Assembly (NCBI RefSeq): GCF_035222485.1
Contig: NC_085925.1
Span: 1,922,001 to 1,986,000 of the forward strand
Length of the DNA stretch: 64,000 nucleotides
From: Podospora pseudoanserina
Taxonomy: Eukaryota > Ascomycota > Sordariomycetes > Sordariales > Podosporaceae
Direction: 5' to 3'
The translations under genes and the position numbers were made by a program. This document shows positions 33,445 to 43,934 of the stretch, piece after piece; the first letter of the stretch is position 1; every line of letters begins with the position of its first letter. The notes below the pieces were generated by a model. It made no database searches, was not told the DNA's origin, and was given only the letters and a program-made list of their open reading frames with translations.

Positions 33445-35394
33445 ATGGCGACCGAATTCGAGAAAATGACCGTTACGCAGCTGCGGGCAGAGCTGAAGCG
33501 CCGCAAGCTTGCCACTACCGGTCTGAAGGCTGCGCTTGTTGCCCGTTTGGTGGACGACGAGGAAGGGCAAACTGCAGCGGCCGACCAAACAGCACAGGAC
33601 GAAAGCCCCACCGACGAGCCGGAACCTGTTCAAGATGCGAATCCAGAAGCGGGGACAGAGAAACACGATGATGCCGCTATGGACGATGCGCCGGTAGCAG
33701 CTCCAGAGAAAGCCACTTCGCCAGCTCCCGCCTCGCCTTCCCCGGCTGTCAAAAACGCAGAGACTGTCACCACTCAACCTGATTCTGCCATCGAGCCTGA
33801 AATCACAACCCAACAAAACTCTAACCCTCCCCCCGAAGAACTTGCCGACGTCGAGACCGTCACTATTACCGAGATTGTTCAAGATACAGTTAGCCGAAAA
33901 CGTCGGTCTAGAAGCCCTCCCCCGTCTGGTGACGAATCATCTAGCAAGCGAGCCCGACAAGACGACTGGGAAGAGAAGGCCGAGTTGGAGGAGTCGAGGA
34001 AGGAGCCAGCCTCACCGGCCGACAAGCACCTCGGCGAAATTACTCCCTTCGAAGTTGTGCCCCCAAGGAGCCCCGAAACTCGACTTCATGATGAGTCACC
34101 GCCTCACAAACGTCACGAGCGAGCTTGGGGTCAAAGGCTGGAGGGCAACCAACCCAGATACCAAGAGCAAAATATGGATATCGACGAGCCTATGGACGAA
34201 TTTGGTCGAGTTGAGCGATCTAGGCACCCTGCCACGTCTGCGCTCTACGTCAAGAATTTTATGAGACCCTTGAGGGAGGCATCAGTGCGCGAGTATTTTG
34301 TCCACCTTGCCGCTTTCCCAGGCGCGCCCGTCGATGACAGCTGCATTATCGACTTCCACGTAGATCAAATGCGTACTCACGCTCTTGTTAAGTTCGACAG
34401 CGTTTCGGCAGCCTCGCGGGTCCGCACAGCGTTACATGGGAAGGTCTGGCCAAATGAGAGCACCAGAAAGGAACTTTGGGTTGATTTCATTCCCTCCGAG
34501 AAAGTCGCAGAGTGGATTGACCTCGAGCGCCAGCATGGTCGTCAGACACGCTGGGAAGTCATCTTCGAGGACGACCCAGACACCCAGGAAGTCGTCGTGG
34601 CCTCTCTGGTGCAGTGTGATGGGGCCAGTTCAGGAAACAACTCGGGCAACAGACCTGCCCGGCAACCACTTCCGTCCCCGGTTGTTCCCACTGGACCCGG
34701 ACGGAGATTTGCTGAACTTGAAGGCCAAGGATTCCCTGCTGGTCCCCGCGTCCGTGGCAGAGGTCAAGCTAAGCACGACCTCGAGAACTTTGAAAACACG
34801 AAGAGAACTTCTACAGGCCCGCCGCTGTACTACCAGCCCGTGTCGGAAGAGTTGGCCCAGCGACGTCTCGACAATATGCAGTCCTACTACACCAAGGACC
34901 GCTACCGCGACATGGGCCGCGAGGACGAAATCAACCGGTACACTTTTGAGAGCGGAAGCCAGTTTGTGGATCGTGGAAAGGAGGTCTTTGTAGGTATTCG
35001 GCACCCTATTCGCGAAGCCAGGAAGCGTCGCGAGCGTAACGAGCTCCGACGTGGGCGTGGGCGTCGCACACCTTCTCCTCCTCCTTTCAGGCGCCAGGAC
35101 GATAGGGCGTACCGGGTGCGTGATGACCGTGCCGGTGGTGGTAATTGGAGTCGGGATCGGTTTGAGGCCTTGGATAGGGAGGATGATCGGATTGGTGATG
35201 GTGATGCCGGCCCCAAGATTCATCCGGATCGCCGCCTTAGCATGGAGAGAACGGATAGAAACGATGACCGCCGCTGGGAGAGGGGGGATGATGTGCCCAG
35301 GTCAAGATTTGATGGTGCACCGTTGCCAACATATACTGGGCCGCCGAGGAACCACCGTCGCCGGGGTGGTGGTGGGGGTCGGAACAGGCGCTAA
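33445..35394 (+). CDS. Acinus-like SAP-RRM protein with RSB motif
   Basis: In animals Acinus, RNPS1 and SAP18 form the ASAP complex that binds exon-junction complexes and tunes splicing. This single-exon 649-residue protein has the same order of parts. A SAP domain lies at residues ~8-36 (MTVTQLRAELKRRKLATTGL...ALVARL), then a long disordered acidic/proline region. An RRM-like fold follows at ~262-345 (TSALYVKNFMRPLREASVREYF...ALVKFDSVSAASRVRTAL). At ~448-470 is a segment ENTKRTSTGPPLYYQPVSEE that resembles the RNPS1-SAP18-binding (RSB) motif. The tail is rich in Arg/Asp and ends in RRRGGGGGRNRR. The frame extends upstream, but MATEFEKMTVTQ at 33445 fits a SAP N-terminus. The RSB assignment is from pattern recognition. 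Confidence 0.85.
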   Translation: MATEFEKMTVTQLRAELKRRKLATTGLKAALVARLVDDEEGQTAAADQTAQDESPTDEPEPVQDANPEAGTEKHDDAAMDDAPVAAPEKATSPAPASPSPAVKNAETVTTQPDSAIEPEITTQQNSNPPPEELADVETVTITEIVQDTVSRKRRSRSPPPSGDESSSKRARQDDWEEKAELEESRKEPASPADKHLGEITPFEVVPPRSPETRLHDESPPHKRHERAWGQRLEGNQPRYQEQNMDIDEPMDEFGRVERSRHPATSALYVKNFMRPLREASVREYFVHLAAFPGAPVDDSCIIDFHVDQMRTHALVKFDSVSAASRVRTALHGKVWPNESTRKELWVDFIPSEKVAEWIDLERQHGRQTRWEVIFEDDPDTQEVVVASLVQCDGASSGNNSGNRPARQPLPSPVVPTGPGRRFAELEGQGFPAGPRVRGRGQAKHDLENFENTKRTSTGPPLYYQPVSEELAQRRLDNMQSYYTKDRYRDMGREDEINRYTFESGSQFVDRGKEVFVGIRHPIREARKRRERNELRRGRGRRTPSPPPFRRQDDRAYRVRDDRAGGGNWSRDRFEALDREDDRIGDGDAGPKIHPDRRLSMERTDRNDDRRWERGDDVPRSRFDGAPLPTYTGPPRNHRRRGGGGGRNRR

Positions 35395-36267
35395 ATATTT
35401 TGAGGAAAGGATGAAAGGGGGAGGGGGGGGGCCATCTGATCTGCACAAACTGGCAGAGGTGTTTGATCTATCAAGCCGTTTTTGTCTTTGTCGTTGTTTG
35501 ACAGGGCGGCGTTGTAAGACTACATATAGGTGTCGAAGATGGGGCAACACTGCACTGACGATGGCGAAAAGGGAATATAGAGACGAGCGATGTCGAGAGA
35601 GCTAGCAGCAGCGGTGATTTGGTCATCGAGGGCAGATTATCACTAGCCCGGATCTGCAACGCCAGGATCAAGGTGGGACATTTTTTCTCTGAGCTTTTGC
35701 CCTTTCTATAAAGAAGCTACCTACTTGCTGGGGCTCAAAGAGGAGCACAGTATATAACTCGAGAGCTGAAACAAAAAATGAGTTGGTACATTGAGGAAAA
35801 GATGGATAAATACTAGCCGTATTCTTCAGGAGCTGAGCGGAGGAGATGATGGGATGGGGAGATGAAAAAAAGACATGGGGAGGAGAAGCTACCAAAAAGC
35901 ATTGCAGTGTGTGCAGATAAGATACCCGTGTAAGCAGACAGATACGTGTAGTCAATGTACAAAATGAAAAGTTTTGTAGATATTGTTCCCCGAGATGATG
36001 TGGTGTGATGATTTTAGTTCGGCATAATAACGCCTTTTGATCATCACCGATGATCCCAACCAGTCACCAGCAACGCCTCATCATGATAGCAATACTTGAT
36101 ATTCCGTACAACCCTATAGCACTATGTATTCATATACACACAACCCCCACTCGAAGCAACGCTCGCCATCCCATTTTTCTTCCAAAACCCCTACTCCAAC
36201 CCAAACTCCCCCAACTCCATTTCACCACACTCCTCGCCCTCTGTCCCCCGCGCTGCCACCCCAAAAA
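35395..36267. other. Intergenic between convergent genes
   Basis: 873 bp lie between the 3' ends of the Acinus-like gene and TAH18. I see no gene or repeat. Both terminators are expected here. Confidence 0.5.
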
Positions 36268-38753
36268 TCACCACGTATCCTCCCAATAAACCACCCTCAT
36301 TCCCAACCACCTCTCCCCCTCCTCCCTATCCCTCACAAGCTTCTCGCCCACCAGCACATCAACAAACGCCTTCCTCACCGCAATCGGCATCTTCCCCGCA
36401 CTCCCACAAACAGCCACCACCGGCCCCCGTCTCATCAACCCCGCCACCTCCTTCGCCCTCTTCCTAATCTCATTCTGCACATACCTCTTCCCTCTATCCG
36501 GATCCATCTCCTCCACAATCCCAAACTCCACATTCTCCTCCTCCTCCGTTTTGATCGGCTTCTCCCATACATTCCCCCCCTCCTTCTTCTCCTCCTCCTC
36601 CTTCTCCTCCAGCGCCGCGGGCTTCTCATCCCTCGAAAAGCAAGGAAACACCGTCAACCCCTTAATATACTCCCACTCCCCCCCAAAGTGATAATCCCTA
36701 TCCCTATTCCTCCCCCCATAAAACAGCACCGTCTCCCCCACCTGAGTATCCACCTCGTATTCCAACCTCTCCTGAATCAACGCCCTAATGGGCGCAATCC
36801 CCGTCCCCGTCGCCACAGCAATAAGCGGCCTCTGCACCGCCGTCGGCAACGGCATCATCACATTCTCCCCCCTCGACGGGCTGATCCTCACCGTCAAGGG
36901 CGTGTCCCTTGCAAGATACTTCAAATACCTCGAGCAGAGCCCCTGTCTCGGTTTCCGAATAATGGTCTTGTACTCCACCAGAGCAGCCAGAATCTCAATT
37001 CGAAGGGGAAAAACAGGTAGAGTCCCGTTCGGGGCGTCAGGGTCGTATTGGTTTTCGGTCAAAGAGGCTCCCCCGTTGCAGACGGAAAAGTCTCTATGGC
37101 GAATAACGGGAAACAAATCGAGGACTCGCTCGACCGGGATTTTCACGCCGGGAAAGTCAGAGAGGAGCTCGAGGATGGTGCGGCGGGGGCGGGAGGTGTA
37201 GTCGTAGAATTCTTGCTCGTTGCCCGGGAGGAGGAATTCCCACAGACGCTCGACTTCGTCTCGGTTCTTGGTGAAGAAGGTCAGCTCGCGGATAAAGTTC
37301 CGTTTCGGGATGGCGGTGATGTCGAGGTTGTCTGTCAGAATGTCGCGGAGGGTGGAGGGCTGGCCGTCTACCCTGTCAAAGACACGCTTTGGTTTGTTGG
37401 ACATGTCCAGGGGTTTGTCAGCAACATCGTTCCAGCCCATGAGGTTGATCAGCTCTTGGACGTCCTCGGGGTAGTTCTTCGGGTAGATCGACAGTATCGA
37501 TTGGCCGCGCATATCGCTGACCTTGCTGATGAGTTTCTCGCCACCGTAGACGTCAAAGACAATGTGGCGGACGTCTTGCCAGTGGTCAAAGGGGGTGACT
37601 CTGGCGTTGTCAACCACTTTGGCGAATACACCTTGAGGAATTGCCAGTCTGGTTGGTAGGGGAGTTCTCGGGCCGACCTTCTTAGTCGTCTCGAGAGAGT
37701 ACTTGGATGGGTGGTCTTTGAGGATATTGTTCTTGTCTAGGACGTCGACTGGCGTTCCCGTTCGGATCTCCCAGCCTTGGTCTTCCCGGGCTTCCCAGGC
37801 GGGGAAAGTGGCATCTTGTCGCTGGTTGTGTTCGAACCGACGCTGGGATAGAGGCATGGGGTTGTCAACATGGGAGTAAAGGGCGCTCTGGGTGGCGCTT
37901 TTGTCTGCTGGAAGGGGCTCCATTGTCGGCATAACCCGTACCGAATACTTTGGTGGAAGAAGCTGGTCGTTGGGAATGGGCGCTGTTCCTTCGGGAAGTG
38001 GGTATTTCTCCAACAAAGCGGCCTTGAACTCTTCTTTCCAGGGAAGGTATATGCTGTCGATGCTGTCGATGGTTGCGGTGTGTTGTTAGAGATATCGAGT
38101 AATCCGTTGAGCTGCCAATAAAGTTGAGATCAAAGTTGCTTACCCGTTGTTGTGGCGCTCGTCTGCCTCGGCAGCCCTAAAGAACTCTGTTGCCCCAAGC
38201 TGCAGGAGCCTCACTTGCAACTTCCGTGCTGCCCAGTTGAACCTGCATTGGCAGTTTTGTTAGTAAGTCATGTCCACGACTGAATAACAAGGCAAGCAAA
38301 CTCACTTTCGATAACCGCTGTCACCAAGGCCGAATATCGCAAACTTGACAGGTCCGAGGCAGTTGCTGTTATTGAGTTTCTCTCTCCTAAGATTTTTCCA
38401 GAAATTTAGAGTATTTGTGGGCATGTCACCTTGCCCAGTTGTGGAAGTTACAAAGACCACCAGTGAGACTTTCAAGAGGTCTGACTGCAAGGTGAGTGGA
38501 GAGTCAGTCGGGGTCTTCAAGTGAATAGAGTGTGAAGTTGCTCCCATGGGCATTGACCAACCAGTTTGAAGCTATCCATCTCATCCATCCTGGTATGAAA
38601 GTGCAGCCTCCGTGCCATATCCTCGAGCTCTATTGCGATTTCCTCAGCATTTCCTGTCTCTGAGCCGTAAAGGATGGCCATGCTCCTCCCCTCGATTTCA
38701 ACAGGCGATGCCAGTTGCGCCATCTTGGCCGGGCTCTCCACTTGTATACTCAT
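36268..38753 (-). CDS. TAH18: NADPH-dependent diflavin oxidoreductase (Tah18/NDOR1)
   Basis: Tah18 passes electrons from NADPH through FAD and FMN to Dre2 in the cytosolic iron-sulphur cluster assembly pathway. The exons are 38753-38562, 38484-38306, 38242-38144 and 38062-36268 (754 residues). The joins give SFKLSDLLKVSLVVFVTS, GYRKFNWAARKLQ and NNGIDSIYLPWKEEF. The N-terminal flavodoxin domain has LYGSETGNAEEIA and TSTTGQGDMPTN (FMN). The FAD site shows RHRDFSV and the GLCSRYLKYL segment. The NADP site shows GTGIAPIRALIQER, FYGGRNRDRDYHF and CGSAGKMP. It ends YWEDTW, the aromatic C-terminus expected. An acidic insertion (KEEEEKKEGGNV) lies in the NADP domain. The coding strand becomes strongly G-rich at its 3' end. 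Confidence 0.94.
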
Positions 38754-41340
38754 AGTATACCTTTGGATAGCGAGTCCGTCAAGATGACCGAGAATGCTGC
38801 TGGGTTGAGTGCTAATCTTCGAGTTTATATGTTACTTGTGACTGAGCTTGCCGCCCAAAAAATCGTAAGAGATGCTTGAGTCATAAAATCTCCAAGCTTG
38901 ATTCTTGGATGTGCGATGTCGTCGAATATCCGGTATTGCAAGTTGAATTAAACTTGGTCAATGGTGGTTGTAGAACTACAGAATGGTTTTACTGATTGAT
39001 AAGGCTGAGCAGGAGCTTGAATGTGAGATCTCCGTGGTTTATCGGATCGGTCCCGAAACCGGCCCGGCCCAGCTTTCGTCCCGCTATCCTGGAGCTTTGT
39101 TCCCGGATCGGACCTCCGAACATCGGGTTCCTTGCCGTCATCTGGGAGCATCTCCAGCTCGGCTCAAATCCCAAGAACAGAGGCCGTGCTTCTCCGCCTC
39201 CGTCTTCAAACACCCTGAGCGCAAGGACTCCATTCCCAGGGGCGAGTTTGCCATTCTCAGCTGATGTGATGTTGGACAATGCTCGAATCAAGGCTGGGGG
39301 CAATGAGGGGCAACGGGCAGCAATGAGGTCAAAAGCGGAGCCCGTTTATGGAGAGGTGGACACATGATAAACATCGCCGGCGCCGTGGTTCAGCTTCTTT
39401 GCAAATACAACCTGACAGCCAAGATGTGCCCCTATTTCTATGGTCAGAGGGTTGCCCCTTTTTCTAATCTGGCTGTACACCTCAGCTGCATACGCATAAA
39501 CAACCAGTGCAGAATCGCCGTGTCAAAGCACCAGTGAACGGACAGGATGGGGGCGGTGTGGATGGAAGCGTCTGGAAGCTGCCCTTGCCTCTCACCCTGT
39601 CGACCAAGGGCCCAGTGCCAATTTCCCCGCTAAAACGCCTGTCATGCCAACCCTGCCCTTGCGGGCCACTAACAGCAAAAGGGGCATCAGCCAATCGGGC
39701 GCCGTTGTGTCATCGGATTTGGCACAATATCTCTTGTTTCCATTTTTCATGTGTGCGTCGTCAACCGCTGCATATATCTCTTCAGAAAAAGAGAGAGATG
39801 CAGGCTGGCGATCAGCATGATCTCTGATCACCAACTCTCCCGTTGCCGAGCTGGTTAGGCATGGACCAGGCCTCTCTTTGCGTTTCCCGCAGCCGGGCGG
39901 GCCCCAAACTGAATTGGGCTTGTTCGCCCAAGCTCCCGGGTGGAATGAACCAAGACAAGACAAGGGTTTGTCTCCGAGCTCGCCAAGGGCCGTCGATGAT
40001 CTCAAACCTCCAGCTTCCTATGAGTTGTTATATACAGCTGGATGGATGGCTTTAAAACACACGATGGAGACTACAATGCAGCTCATGGGTGGTTTGTTTA
40101 TTCAGCATACCGGATCGATCTTCTTGGGTATATATATGCATTTATAATCATCTTCCACCAACACTGCCCCCCTGATAGAGCTGCCCAGGGCTCATGATTC
40201 ATTTCCGTTTGGTGCAACCTCAACCGAGCGCCAGGAAAAGAGAGAGCGAGGGTGGTGCTGGTAGAGCCACGACACTACGGATATCGTCAACTAGCTTTGT
40301 ATCATGACATCGACACTACACTCTTGCTGGTGAAGTGTCTATCTGAACAAAGCCTCTGTATCTCCATGTCCATGTGGTGAGTAGAGTAGGTGCTCTTTCC
40401 GAGATGGAAATTCGTCTGATGTTCGCCATGGCTCCAGATAATACGATGGTCCAGAGCCACTTTCCTATTCAGTCAATGACAATAGATCTCCTGAGCTTTG
40501 AGTGAAATCCGGAGCACGGGCCCCATTGAATGAGGGGAGGTTTTTGAGATATATACTTTCCCTCTTCGACTTTGAAACTCTTAGGCTCACCACTTGACTT
40601 GGAATTTAAAAACCCACACAGAAACGACAACCGCCAAAAACCTAATAAGCTAAACAATAAGTTGAGCTTCCTGCCCCGCGCCAAACCCACGGAACCGAAC
40701 CACACCAAGACAAAACACACCGTATTTTCTGTTTTCTCGACACAAACAAATAGTAAAGATCACCTATTGAGGTATGTACTTGCTAGACCCATGTGTTTCC
40801 ACATCACCATATACAACACATCTTCATCGACGAGTCTTGTCGTCTTTCGTCCTTCCTCCTTCCCCCAGAAGTTCTGGTGGTGGGGCGCAGCACCACTTCA
40901 CCACGCACCCCTGCCTTTGACTGCTGCCCTGCACTTTCCCTGGGCCCCACCTCCGTCTCCCACCCCCCCAGGCAATTGCTGTTCAGGCCAGGTACGTACC
41001 ACCGCCACGCCTGCCACTCGGCCGCTTGCGAAAAATTATTTGAATTTTGGCCGCGCCGACTCACAGCTCTCCCCCTTCTTCCCTCTCCCCACGTCAACCA
41101 CCAAGGATCGCTACAGCTTCAACCTTCGTCAACCACACCTCTCAAGACCTCTAGGGCTCCAAGCTACCCTATTCTAACTCCCCCCCAGACCCAGAGTCCA
41201 ATTCTAATACTCGTTCCGTGAACGTCTCCCTCCATCACTACCTGACGCTTCACCCGTTGCCTTGCTCAACGAGTCATCACCCGTCACATCAACTTGTGGA
41301 TCGACTCCATCAACACCAACCGACATCCTTATCAATCACC
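38754..41340. other. Long divergent intergenic region, TAH18 to SBP1-like
   Basis: 2.6 kb lie without a supportable gene. The half near TAH18 is its promoter. The right end (about 40570-41340) is CT-rich and reads like a long leader of the RNA-binding-protein gene. A GTATGT at 40772 could be the donor of a leader intron, which I could not pair with confidence. Confidence 0.5.
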
Positions 41341-42942
41341 ATGTCTACCGTCGTGGAGAAAGTTGCTGACGCTGCTGCCGCGGCCGTCAATGACGTTACC
41401 AACGCTCTGGCCAACACCTCTATCACTGGCAAGACAGACGACAAGTCTGCCAACAACAACGATGCCGTCCTTGCCAGCGCTGCTGAAGGTCGCCGCCTGT
41501 ACATCGGCAACCTTGCCTACGCGACAACGGAGGGGGAGTTGAAGGAATTCTTCAAGGGCTACCTTGTGTAAGTTTGTTTGCTTTTTTTTTCTTTGTTCAC
41601 ACATGCATTGGTTGCCGTCAAGCACGGTGTCCGGGTCGACTCGAGTCGAGTTGCGCTTGGTGATGTTTGTTTCCTGGTGTTTGTTATTGTCGTTGCTGCT
41701 TGACCGCTGCTTCGCTTGATGCCTGGTCCTGCCACTCCACCGCTGGCCACGTCTACCTTGCACCAGCACCATGGCCTCATGCGGCCCACAGCTCAGCGGG
41801 CTAGACTACGCCTGTTCCCCGCAGCCGGTCAAGCTTGGCCGTCCCTCACTGTTGACAAGCACTTTGTTTTGAGCCATCGCTGACCATGTATCGCCTCGTG
41901 CAGTGAGTCCGTTTCTATCCCAAAGAACCCTCGCACCGACCGCCCCGTCGGCTATGCCTTCGTCGACCTCTCTACCCCCAGCGAAGCTGAGCGCGCCATT
42001 GCTGAGCTCTCCGGCAAGGAGATCCTGGAGCGTAAGGTCTCTGTTCAGCTCGCTCGCAAGCCCGAGGCCAACGAGAAGACTGAGGGTGCCGGCGAGGGCA
42101 CCAACGCTGATGGCACGCGCCGCCGCCAGTCTACCCGTGGTCGTGGCCGCGCTGGCCGTGGCCGTGGTGGACGCGCTCGCGGTGGCCGTGGCAGTGACGT
42201 AAGTTGTTGTCTTCGAGCTCAGGGCACGAGAGCTATCTCAAGCTAACACTTTTGCTCAGGACGAGAAGAAGGAGGACGGTGCTACCTCGGGCGACGCCGC
42301 TGAGATTGCCGCCGATACTCAGGTTCAGCCCCTGAAGGACATCACCAACGAAGCCAACACTAACCAGGACAAGTCTGGCAAGAACCAGGCTCGCGCTGCC
42401 CGTGAGCGTCGTGAGCGTGGTCCCCCCGCCGATGGCATTCCTTCCAAGACCAAGGTCATGGTCGCCAACCTCCCCTACGACCTGACCGAGGAGAAGGTTT
42501 GTGATCACCGTCCCGGTTTCTTGTGTGCAACATGCTAACCCCCTTCCAGCTCAAGGAACTCTTTGCTGCCTACCAGCCCTTGTCCGCCAAGATCGCTCTT
42601 CGCCCCATCCCCCGCTTCATGATCAAGAAGCTCCAGGCCCGTGGTGAGCCGCGCAAGGGACGTGGCTTCGGCTTCGTCACCTTGGCTTCCGAGGAGTTGC
42701 AGCAGAAGGCCGTTGCTGAAATGAACGGCAAGGACATCGATGGCCGTGAGATCGCCGTCAAGGTCGCCATCGACAGCCCCGACAAGACTGACGATGACGT
42801 TCACGGTGCTCACGAGGCCGACGAGAAGACCGAGGGTACTACTCAGGAGCAGGCTCCTGTTGCCCCGGCGGCTGTTGCTACCCCTGCCCCTGCCCCGGCG
42901 GCTGCCACGCCCGCAGCTGCTCCTGCCACCACCACTGCTTAA
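41341..42942 (+). CDS. RRM-RGG-RRM RNA-binding protein (Sbp1-like)
   Basis: The domain order equals that of yeast Sbp1, an mRNA-binding translational repressor that contacts eIF4G through its RGG region. The exons are 41341-41567, 41904-42198, 42260-42496 and 42550-42942 (383 residues). Joins give GYLVESVSIPKNP, RGSDDEKKED and LTEEKLKELFAAY. RRM1 (~50-135) has RNP2 RRLYIGNLAY and RNP1 PVGYAFVDL. The middle (~150-170) is RGRGRAGRGRGGRARGGRG. RRM2 (~225-315) has KVMVANLPYD and KGRGFGFVTL. The tail is an Ala/Pro run. The first intron is 336 nt, far longer than others in the window. Codons end mainly in C throughout, a mark of high expression here. Confidence 0.92.
41568..41903 (+). other. Unusually long intron 1 of the Sbp1-like gene
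   Basis: This 336-nt GT-AG intron has a poly-T tract near its 5' end and a perfect 14-bp palindrome, TCGACTCGAGTCGA, at 41636-41649. It separates RNP2 from RNP1 of RRM1, so retention would destroy the domain. Confidence 0.8.
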
Positions 42943-43934
42943 AAATGCTCAACCCTTGATGAGCATGGGGACGCAAGACGATATCGGCGGAGATGATGAT
43001 GATGACTTCGTTATCTTTACCCGACTATCTTCTTAATCGTATGTATTAACTTTTTTGCGGTTGCATTTTTCACGACAGGGAATGGGTGGATGATTTCGGT
43101 TATGGTTAGAGATGAAAATGAAGCGGCAGATGAAATAGTTTCCTGGGCGTCTGGTTCGAGGTTGGGGTTTCATAAGGGCTCCATTCACGGTTGAGACAAC
43201 AGGAGGAGAATTATCTCGGCTTTGGCACACGAATACTCATTAATTTTCATGACCTCTTTGCCTGATTTTTTTGGTGGAGTAGACGACATTTGATTCTGCA
43301 CAGTTCATCGGGTGGTGTACTATGGACATGTATGTATGTAGTGATGAGGCCAAAATGGGATCTCGGGGTGAGTGAAGGAAAAGTTGTTCTTTTGCAATAT
43401 CATGACGACGGTGCCTGGAATGGTGTTGTGGTGGTTGTGAGCATTCCTGCAGGGGCACGGGATGGAACAGTTTGGCGCTCAGAGTTCCAGAACAAAATTG
43501 ATGGCACTGTCAAACTTGCAGCCTCACGGCGGCTGCTCACCATAATTTTTATTGTATGGAACCATTACCGATCAACTCTCCATTACTTTCAGGTGAAGGT
43601 AGTGAGTGCTGAGAGTGAGGGTTGTGGAGCGTTGTGTGGGGGGTGGGTGGTGAGTGGTGAAAGTGAGAGTTATAGATGGGAGTTTGGGTGGTGAGAATTT
43701 GTAGATGATCAAAGTTATGGGGCGTGGTAAAAGTGAGTGCTATGGGTGGTGAGAGGTGTGTGGTGAGGGTTGATCAACTCTGATTTGGTGAGTAGTCCAA
43801 TTTCTGCCTCACTATTCGGAGGAAGAAGTTTATGGGACGTTTGAAGCGGAGGCTGTATGTTGTCTTGCTGCGTCCGTAGAAGTTTCTTGACTCTGTCATT
43901 GCTCAACTCGGTCGAGGAGTTGGAGCTTTGACGG
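42943..43934. other. Intergenic with diverged GTGAG-rich repeats
   Basis: No gene is supported. From about 43594 to 43772 the plus strand contains imperfect, overlapping copies of a G-rich unit (GTGGTGAG, AAAGTGAG, GGTTGTGG, GTTATAGATGGG) with no clean period, directly upstream of the coiled-coil pseudogene. Confidence 0.5.

Noticed and set aside
36124-37020. 298-codon plus-strand frame opposite TAH18
   Set aside because: Composition is Pro/His/Leu-rich, as expected of the complement of a G-rich coding strand; the TAH18 reading has complete domains.
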